In this document: positions 7,658 through 13,447 of the stretch, in pieces
How the letters are laid out: every line of letters starts with the position of its first letter
How positions within the stretch are numbered: the first letter of the stretch is position 1
NCBI GenBank assembly: GCA_048635425.1
Contig: JAIVYN010000070.1
Span: 1 to 15,142, forward strand
DNA: 15,142 nucleotides
Source of the DNA: NIOZ-UU13 sp048635425
GTDB taxonomy: Bacteria; Planctomycetota; Phycisphaerae; Sedimentisphaerales; Anaerobacaceae
Direction of reading: 5' to 3'
The notes under the pieces: model-generated
Told to the model about the DNA's origin: nothing
The model's input: the letters and a program-made list of their open reading frames with translations, nothing else
The model's database searches: none
Program-made: the position numbers and the translations under genes

Positions 7658-8092
7658 TTTCAATTACTCCTTAAACTGATTCTTCTTCCGGTTAAGTCTC
7701 GACTGCTTCAGATTGTACCCTTTTTTTACATTCTTTCCTATTAGTTTTCCGTTTTCTTCTATCCTTCCGGGTCCCTCAAAAAACCCTCCTGGCAGTCGAG
7801 GGTCGAGGTGTGGGTGCTTTGAGGCGCGGGTAGTTTACAAAAATATCCTTCGGACAAAGGAAAAAAGCCGTTAAGGCCTGATGAAATTGTCGATGTCTGA
7901 GGGAGTTGCAAAATTCCAGAATTCTTCGAAAAATCACCTCTTTCAGGAGCTGGAAAACACCCTGATTTTCAGGTGACATCATGTCTCCAAAATGACACCA
8001 CAAATGTTGATTTTGCCCATATCGAGTCCGAATAAATGTCAATTTTTTGCGAAAATACAAATATTTCTTGATAATTTTTCATTTTTTTCGGA

Positions 8093-8129
8093 TTAAGTAG
8101 ACGGATGAAAAGAAACTTAAGTATCCGGA
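8093..8129. repeat. Dispersed direct repeat, copy 2 (one and a half units in tandem)
   Basis: The first unit, 8093-8115, matches 3159-3181 except at two positions (GTAGACGG versus GTATCCGG). It is followed directly by CTTAAGTATCCGGA (8116-8129), which is identical to the first 14 bases of copy 1. The orientation is the same as copy 1. Confidence 0.6.
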
Positions 8130-8162
8130 GGTCATTATTAAGATTTCCATGCTTATTTAATA

Positions 8163-8172
8163 ACCGTACGGT
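8163..8172. promoter_or_regulatory. 10-bp palindrome ACCGTACGGT
   Basis: A perfect palindrome 41 nt upstream of the XPB start codon, overlapping TAATAT. It could be a repressor operator. No regulator gene is adjacent, so the binding protein is unknown. Confidence 0.3.
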
Positions 8173-8185
8173 AATATAGCAAAAA

Positions 8186-8212
8186 GGGCTGTTTGGTGTT
8201 ATGATACAGCCC
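8186..8212 (+). promoter_or_regulatory. Extended -10 promoter inside an inverted repeat, directly at the XPB start codon
   Basis: TG-T-TATGAT (8197-8205) fits an extended -10 element, which would place the transcription start at about 8212-8214, on or next to the ATG at 8214. It lies between perfect 7-bp inverted arms GGGCTGT (8186-8192) and ACAGCCC (8206-8212). No Shine-Dalgarno sequence precedes the ATG, which agrees with a leaderless mRNA. A repressor bound to the arms would block the -10. This is an inference from sequence only. Confidence 0.4.
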
Positions 8213-8213
8213 A

Positions 8214-9632
8214 ATGAGCAGATCAGAAACACAAAAACAAATATCCCTATCGTTTAATCGAGGGACACTTTTCCTTACAGGGCTAACTCGTAAGGAGTTA
8301 CTTGACGCTTGTGGTTCGTGTGTTCGGAGATGGGATACTCGTGTTGGGGCCTGGCGGTGTGATGCGATTCATTATGCTACAATTTATAAGGCTTTACTTG
8401 AGCGATTTGGGGCGGACTTTACTGATGAAGTTATGAAACCTGCTTGTGTTTCCTGGCCCAAGGTAGAACTGCCGAAACTAAGGCCGGAGCAGACAGAAGC
8501 ACTTGCTGCGTGGAGTCAGGCTGGCTGTCGCGGACAGATAATTATGCCGACCGGAACAGGCAAGACTGAGGTGGCACTTGCGGCAATGGCTCGGACGAAA
8601 ACAGCGACGCTGGTAGTTGCACCGGTTCGGGATTTGATGTATCAGTGGCACCGGAGGATTTTGCGGGCCTTTGATGTAGATGGCGGTATCGTCGGCGATG
8701 GCTTGTCTAATATAAAGCCGATAACAGTTACAACGTATGACAGTGCGTATATTCATATGGCTAAGATGGGAGCTGGTTTTGGGCTGTTGATCTTTGATGA
8801 AGAGCATCATCTACCCGGCAAATGCCGCCGTGAGGCAGCTATTCTGAGTACCGCAACAATGAGGCTTGGATTGACAGCTACGCCGCACCGGTCGGATGGT
8901 TTACATAAGGATTTGGATTGGCTAATTGGTCCTGTTGTTTATGATATGCCATTTAGGGAAGCTAAAGGTTCGACCTTAGCCGATTTTGATGTTGTGCGTA
9001 TTCCGGTGGCATTGACTGACAGCGAACAGGCGACGTATGACCAGTGCAGCCGGATGATTCGGCACTTTATAATCTCACGCCGCAAGGAACAGTCAGGCTA
9101 CAGGTGGCAGGATTTATGTAAAGAATCAGGCAAAGACCCACAGGCCCGCAATGCACAGAAAGCTTATTATCTCAAGCAATCTATCGAGAACCGTGCCGCT
9201 GAAAAGCTGCGGGTGTTGGAAGACATCTTCAGGCTACATAAAGGTCAGCAAATTCTTGTTTTTGCAGGCTCGAATATAATGGCAATAGAAGTATCCAGGC
9301 GTTTCCTTGTGCCAACGATCCTGTCGCATACCCGCAAACGCGAACGCCTCGCCGTGCTGGATAGTTTTGCTAATAGCAAATTTGAGGTTCTTGTTGCCAA
9401 CCGTGTTCTGGATGAAGGGGTTGACGTGCCTGAAGCGAAAGTGGCTGTTGTTATTGGCGGTCAAGGCTCAACCCGTCAGGCCAAACAAAGACTCGGCAGG
9501 GTTTTGAGAAGAACCGGCAGTGCCAGGGCTACTTTGTATGAAGTAATCTGTGAGAATACCAAGGAAGTTCAACGCAGCCGAAAGCGACGAAAAAGCGATG
9601 CTTACGAGCGAACAATCCATCGTAGACTTTAA
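8214..9632 (+). CDS. XPB-type superfamily 2 DNA helicase
   Basis: ATP-dependent DNA translocase/helicase of 472 aa. In archaea and some bacteria, XPB pairs with the Bax1 nuclease to open and cut DNA around lesions. An N-terminal region (1-85, RGTLFLTGLTRKELLDACG...WDTRVGAWRCD) resembles the small damage-recognition domain of XPB. Motif Ia region LRPEQTEAL, Walker A MPTGTGKTE (111-119), motif II D195-E-E-H-H, motif III GLTATPHR, a second RecA domain (ILVFAGSN, FEVLVANRVLDEGVDVPEA) and motif VI Q425-RLGRVLRR are all present. The C-terminus is basic (RSRKRRKSDAYERTIHRRL). Upstream in-frame TGA at 8202 makes ATG 8214 the first possible ATG, and it lacks a Shine-Dalgarno sequence. The next gene overlaps by 35 nt and is the predicted nuclease partner, which supports the XPB call over a generic DEAD/DEAH or type III restriction subunit. 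Confidence 0.85.
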   Translation: MSRSETQKQISLSFNRGTLFLTGLTRKELLDACGSCVRRWDTRVGAWRCDAIHYATIYKALLERFGADFTDEVMKPACVSWPKVELPKLRPEQTEALAAWSQAGCRGQIIMPTGTGKTEVALAAMARTKTATLVVAPVRDLMYQWHRRILRAFDVDGGIVGDGLSNIKPITVTTYDSAYIHMAKMGAGFGLLIFDEEHHLPGKCRREAAILSTATMRLGLTATPHRSDGLHKDLDWLIGPVVYDMPFREAKGSTLADFDVVRIPVALTDSEQATYDQCSRMIRHFIISRRKEQSGYRWQDLCKESGKDPQARNAQKAYYLKQSIENRAAEKLRVLEDIFRLHKGQQILVFAGSNIMAIEVSRRFLVPTILSHTRKRERLAVLDSFANSKFEVLVANRVLDEGVDVPEAKVAVVIGGQGSTRQAKQRLGRVLRRTGSARATLYEVICENTKEVQRSRKRRKSDAYERTIHRRL

Positions 9633-10815
9633 GGCCGGACGGGCCATTCCCGACCGCCTGACGCAGAGTACGCATCGGCATTATACCGAATATGCCGAGA
9701 AGATGCTCTCTGTCTACAGCAATGGTGTGGGCCAACAGCGGCGCCAGTTGCACCGCCAAGTTGAATCCCTTTTTGCTGATGAGCCTGATTGTCCCATTCG
9801 CCGAATTCAGGCTTTTTGTAAGCTGCTGGATGACACAAGTGTTTATCAAACTGACCCTGATGGTAAAGCGGCAAAACTTCGGTTGCAGGTTTTCACTGAA
9901 GCTGGCCGTTTCCACCCGCTTGTTGAACAGCCGGACCAGCTCTTTGAACATGATGAAAAAAGGATAAAGCGGGAGCTTTCAAACAAGCTCGGCCTGCCGT
10001 GGGACCAGATTGAACAGAGTCTGTATTCAGACGTGATAGCTTACCAACGGCTGGAACGCTTTGATGGATATCACAATTCCTCAGCTTTACTGTCTCGATA
10101 TAATGTGGCTCAGCTTCAGGCATCTCTTTACAGGGCTGAGAATATGATTGTATCAGCAACGGATGATTTCAAAACCATACTCCGTTATGCTAAGTTAGCT
10201 CACCTTTTGCACGATATAGTACGTTCAGGTCCTTCGAAATACCGGATTACTTTTTCAGGGCCGGCCTCGGTATTACATGAGACTCGCCGATATGGCGTAA
10301 ATTTTGCCAGGTTTCTACCGGTGTTGCTGGCCTGTAAAGGCTGGAAAATGACTGCATCGGTTAAAACTCCATGGAACCGGTCTGCAAAACTTGTTATTTC
10401 CGACAAAGACGGTTTCACCAGCCATTTGCCTTCACCAGATGAGTTCGACTCAACTCTGGAAGAATCCTTTGCTAAGAAATTCGGCTCTGAACGTAACGGC
10501 TGGCAGTTGATCCGTGAAGGCCGGATTTTACATGACCATCAAAAAACTTTTGTCCCTGATTTTACTTTCCGCCATAAAAACGGCACCGAGGTACTTTTAG
10601 AAATAGTTGGTTTCTGGACACCGGAATATCTGGCACACAGACGAGAAACCTTGCAACAATTTCGACATCACAGGATTATAATTGCAGTGCCAGAAAAAAA
10701 CCTGCGAGAAGGAGCAAACATCGGGGAAAATGTGCTGGTTTATAAAACAGTATTAAAACTAACACCTTTAATGGAAATTCTGGAGAAAATCCGAACCGAA
10801 GACAGAAACTGTTAA
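9598..10815 (+). CDS. Bax1-like DUF790 nuclease, partner of XPB
   Basis: 405 aa. Bax1 proteins bind XPB and act as its endonuclease in a nucleotide-excision-like repair complex. ATG 9598 (MLTSEQSIVDFKAGRAIPD) is chosen because it matches the usual ML-x-S-E start of DUF790 proteins. A GTG at 9550 would add 16 residues with no better ribosome site. The central helical part (KLRLQVFTEAGR, ERFDGYHNSSALLSRYNVAQLQASLYRAE) is typical of the family. The C-terminal nuclease core has FVPD321-FTF and E335-IVGFWTPEYL, a D-x13-E arrangement like PD-(D/E)XK nucleases. Its first 35 nt overlap the XPB gene, indicating translational coupling and a stoichiometric complex. recQ follows after 25 nt. The catalytic roles of D321 and E335 are inferred from motif position, not from alignment to a structure. 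Confidence 0.8.
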   Translation: MLTSEQSIVDFKAGRAIPDRLTQSTHRHYTEYAEKMLSVYSNGVGQQRRQLHRQVESLFADEPDCPIRRIQAFCKLLDDTSVYQTDPDGKAAKLRLQVFTEAGRFHPLVEQPDQLFEHDEKRIKRELSNKLGLPWDQIEQSLYSDVIAYQRLERFDGYHNSSALLSRYNVAQLQASLYRAENMIVSATDDFKTILRYAKLAHLLHDIVRSGPSKYRITFSGPASVLHETRRYGVNFARFLPVLLACKGWKMTASVKTPWNRSAKLVISDKDGFTSHLPSPDEFDSTLEESFAKKFGSERNGWQLIREGRILHDHQKTFVPDFTFRHKNGTEVLLEIVGFWTPEYLAHRRETLQQFRHHRIIIAVPEKNLREGANIGENVLVYKTVLKLTPLMEILEKIRTEDRNC

Positions 10816-10840
10816 AAGTAACTTCGAGAGTATTTTGTCT

Positions 10841-12691
10841 ATGATGGAAAATATTCAAAAGGCAATGACTAAGTATTGGGGCTATGATGGTTTTCTGCCA
10901 TTACAGAAAGAAGCTATGGAATGCATTAGCCGCGGCACCGATTCGATAGTAGTTCTGCCAACCGGTGGCGGCAAATCACTTTGTTTTCAGGCGCCGGCCG
11001 TGACTATGCCGGGACTTGCTGTTGTGGTATCGCCTCTTATATCTTTGATGAAAGATCAGGTTGACGCATTAACAGAATGCGGTGTTTCAGCAATGAGAAT
11101 TGACAGTTCCATGTCTGTAAGTGAACGCGATAGTGTTATTGCCAGAATCAATGAGCAAACGCTGAAACTGCTGTATCTGTCTCCTGAGCGGTTTTTGTCT
11201 GATGGCTTCGTTGATTTTCTTAAAAAAACGAAGCTGTCCTTTATCGCTGTTGATGAAGCTCACTGTGTCAGTATGTGGGGTCATGATTTTCGGCCAGAAT
11301 ATCGTCAACTGGGGTCATTAAAGCAGATTTTCCCTGACGTTACCATTGCGGCTTACACTGCTACCGCTACTGAACACGTTCGCAACGACATTGCCGAGCA
11401 GTTGCGACTCAAAAACCCTCAAATGCTAATCGGCTCATTCGATAGGCCAAATCTGGTCTATAAAGTTCGGCCAAGAAAAACGATACTAAAACAGGTTTGT
11501 GCCGCACTTGACCGCCACAAAGGCGAGTCCGGCATTATCTACTGCATCCGACGCAAAGACGTCGATTCCATGCGTGCTCAACTGGCCACTAAAGGCTATA
11601 GTGTCGCACCATACCATGCTGGTATGACAGATGAAGACCGCAAAAAAAATCAGGAACAATTCATCAATGAAAAGGTTGATACCATTGTAGCGACAATCGC
11701 TTTTGGCATGGGTATCGACAAATCTAATGTTCGTTACGTCATTCACACCGGCATGCCTAAATCTCTTGAGCACTATCAACAGGAAAGCGGCCGGGCAGGC
11801 CGTGACGGACTTGAGGCGGAATGCTGTTTATTCTATTCGGGTGGTGATTACGGCATCTGGAAAAGCTTAATGAGGGATATGCTTGCAGAGATCCAGAAGA
11901 TTGCCATGATTAAACTCAACGGAATGTATAGCTACTGTACCGGCGGGGTATGCAGACATAAGGCGATTCTTCGTTACTTCGGCCAGGACCTCAAAAAGGA
12001 TAACTGCACCGCCTGTGACATGTGTCTTGGCGAATTGGATTGTATAGATGACTCATTAGTAACCGCTCAGAAAATCCTGTCCTGCATAGCTCGTCTTGAC
12101 CAGCGATTTGGCGGCAACTATACTGCTCTGGTACTGACCGGCTCAGAAGATAAGCGAATAATAGAAAACAACCATGACAAGCTAAGTACCTATGGCTTAC
12201 TTAGCGACTACTCGAAACACATCGTACATGACTGGATTGAGCAACTTACAGGACAGGACTACATTGAAAAAACCGGCGAATACAATGTGCTGAACATAAC
12301 CGAAAAAGGCTGGCATGTTCTAAAGGGAAAAGAAACACCCCGGCTGCTGAAACCAGTAGAAAGACCCGTTAAAGCATCCAAGGTTATTACGGATTCTTGG
12401 GAAGGTGTTGATAAGGGATTATTTGAAGCTTTACGAAAATTACGGTCAACTATTGCAAGCAAAAAGAAGGTGCCTGCTTATATCGTTTTTGGCGATGCAG
12501 CCCTGAGAGATATGGCCAGGCAAAGGCCTTCCACGCTTGATGGTTTCTTCGAAGTCAAAGGTGTTGGTGAGGCAAAATGTGAACAATATGGCGAAGTTGT
12601 CCTTGCAGCCATTAAAGATTACTGCCAGGCAAATTCATTGGAGATGGATGGCCAAACGTTTGCTCATCTACCCAGGGATACGGGTTGTTGA
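10841..12691 (+). CDS. recQ: RecQ ATP-dependent DNA helicase, with altered C-terminal tail
   Basis: 3'-5' DNA helicase that unwinds forks and recombination intermediates; 616 aa. ATG 10841 is chosen, with GAGAG ten bases upstream; TTG 10835 and ATG 10844 are alternatives. The Walker A lysine is K45 (LPTGGGKS), motif II is D138-E-A-H, and motif VI is QESGRAGRDG. The zinc site is C371, C389, C392, C395, matching the C-x16/17-C-x2-C-x2-C layout of RecQ. Winged-helix RQC follows (KILSCIARLDQRFGGNYT...), then an HRDC domain from about 518 to 600 (LFEALRKLRSTIASKKKVPAYIVFGDAAL, FFEVKGVGEAKCEQYG). After E601-M-D603 the reading frame enters a segment whose reverse complement codes for a RecQ-type HTH tail, giving a 13-residue aberrant end (GQTFAHLPRDTGC). 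The helicase core looks intact, so activity is plausible without the tail. Confidence 0.93.
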   Translation: MMENIQKAMTKYWGYDGFLPLQKEAMECISRGTDSIVVLPTGGGKSLCFQAPAVTMPGLAVVVSPLISLMKDQVDALTECGVSAMRIDSSMSVSERDSVIARINEQTLKLLYLSPERFLSDGFVDFLKKTKLSFIAVDEAHCVSMWGHDFRPEYRQLGSLKQIFPDVTIAAYTATATEHVRNDIAEQLRLKNPQMLIGSFDRPNLVYKVRPRKTILKQVCAALDRHKGESGIIYCIRRKDVDSMRAQLATKGYSVAPYHAGMTDEDRKKNQEQFINEKVDTIVATIAFGMGIDKSNVRYVIHTGMPKSLEHYQQESGRAGRDGLEAECCLFYSGGDYGIWKSLMRDMLAEIQKIAMIKLNGMYSYCTGGVCRHKAILRYFGQDLKKDNCTACDMCLGELDCIDDSLVTAQKILSCIARLDQRFGGNYTALVLTGSEDKRIIENNHDKLSTYGLLSDYSKHIVHDWIEQLTGQDYIEKTGEYNVLNITEKGWHVLKGKETPRLLKPVERPVKASKVITDSWEGVDKGLFEALRKLRSTIASKKKVPAYIVFGDAALRDMARQRPSTLDGFFEVKGVGEAKCEQYGEVVLAAIKDYCQANSLEMDGQTFAHLPRDTGC

Positions 12692-12873
12692 TTTTCTCTC
12701 GCTTGATATACTCAACCAGGTATTGGGTTGTGGTTGGCTCGTTCAATAGATTTTGCCACTTCTTTTACGGAAAGTTTTTGCTCGAACAGATCAAAGGCAA
12801 GCTGCCTTGCTTTGCTCAGCTTCGAACGTTTTTTGGGCTCACCTATTGGTGGTTCGAAAGAGGTTGTTTCTAT
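12651..12873 (-). pseudogene. Inverted, frameshifted fragment of a RecQ C-terminal HTH domain
   Basis: On the minus strand, one frame reads from 12873 (IETTSFEPPIGEPKK..., then LSKARQLAFDLFEQKLSVKE, VAKSIERANH) and hits a stop at 12712-12714. From about 12735 a second frame continues the same domain (TTTQYLVEYIKRE, KINNPYPWVDEQTF). Together they form the helix-turn-helix tail that follows HRDC in many RecQ proteins (QLAFDLF-x-QGLS-x-EE-x-A ... TTxQYL-x-x-I). There is no start codon, and a one-base shift splits it. It lies exactly where the plus-strand recQ loses its own tail, so it is best explained as an in-place inversion followed by decay. A remnant of a second recQ-like gene is the alternative. 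Confidence 0.6.
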
Positions 12874-13276
12874 CTACATGCCCAGGGCTTATCCATTGTC
12901 GGTCATGCCGACCCCGACATAAGAATCTGATTGAACCCTAAAGACAAAATCCAGACCCATTTTTCAGGTCATAATCGCAGTTTCTTGAGGTCGTGCTTGA
13001 GCCAAAAAGAATTAGCTCACCTCTTCAATAAAGGAAAGCAGGTTCACGAGCTAGATAGGCCCTAAAAGGCCACAGCCAAAGTCCGGTCGATTTACCCTTT
13101 CACCCGGATTGGTGAATAAGACCTGGTGAATCATATCGCGGATTCGACCAGAAGTCTGGATTAAAAAAAAAGTTTCGGGAGCATTTGCCAATAGTACCAC
13201 GTGACATTTAGTCTAACCTTTTATAAAATAGACATTTAAACCCTTGGGCTCCTCGCTCGCCATTTTACCCACTTTC

Positions 13277-13285
13277 TGCTATAAT
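13277..13285 (+). promoter_or_regulatory. Extended -10 promoter for the YVTN/cytochrome gene
   Basis: TG-C-TATAAT, a perfect -10 hexamer with an upstream TG, lies 162 nt before the next start codon. The -35 position has no good match, as is usual for extended -10 promoters. The predicted leader is about 155 nt. Confidence 0.45.
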
Positions 13286-13434
13286 ATCTGTCTCAAATTG
13301 ACTTTCTATATACCTTGGAGGAGCATTCAAATAGACCTCGGTTCATGCAGCTTTGGTGCTTTGAAATACCCCGAACAATTCGTGGAGATAAAAACAGGAA
13401 GTGTTGTCGAAATTTGAAAGCGAAAAACATAATA

Positions 13435-13447
13435 ACGAAGACTTCGT
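13435..13447 (+). promoter_or_regulatory. Palindrome abutting the start codon
   Basis: ACGAAG-A-CTTCGT is a perfect 6-bp inverted repeat around one central base and ends at the base before the ATG at 13448. It occupies the place where a Shine-Dalgarno sequence would be. It may be a regulator site on DNA; a one-base loop is too tight for a full RNA hairpin. Confidence 0.3.

Larger units (their letters stand above)
7658..8213. other. Divergent intergenic region
   Basis: No supported gene is present. It holds the leader of the leftward DUF1080-peptidase gene, including a possible minus-strand -10 TACAAT at 7712-7717 without a good -35. It also holds a tandem copy of the dispersed repeat (8093-8129), a palindrome ACCGTACGGT (8163-8172), and the promoter/operator of the rightward repair cluster (8186-8212). 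The 7776-8060 minus-strand frame (94 codons) has no ribosome site or known motif. Confidence 0.6.
12874..13447. other. Intergenic region downstream of recQ
   Basis: No supported gene is present. It holds a short GGCC...GGCC repeat near 13067-13080, an extended -10 promoter (13277-13285) and a palindrome touching the next start codon (13435-13447). A GGAGGAG at about 13317-13323 is followed by no credible gene. No clear recQ terminator is seen. Confidence 0.5.

Noticed and set aside
7776..8060. 94-codon minus-strand open frame upstream of the DUF1080-peptidase gene
   Set aside because: No Shine-Dalgarno sequence and no recognisable family; I could not support it as a gene or as a transposase relic.
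8478..8810. Minus-strand open frame inside the XPB gene
   Set aside because: It is opposite conserved helicase motifs, so it is a shadow frame.
8214..9632. Reading the helicase as a type III restriction or phage-defence subunit
   Set aside because: There is no methyltransferase or Mod partner, and the overlapping DUF790/Bax1 gene points to XPB-type repair.
12937..13068. Short plus-strand stretch reading LSQKELAHLFNKG, resembling an HTH start
   Set aside because: No start codon and no continuation past a stop; too short to call a helix-turn-helix relic.
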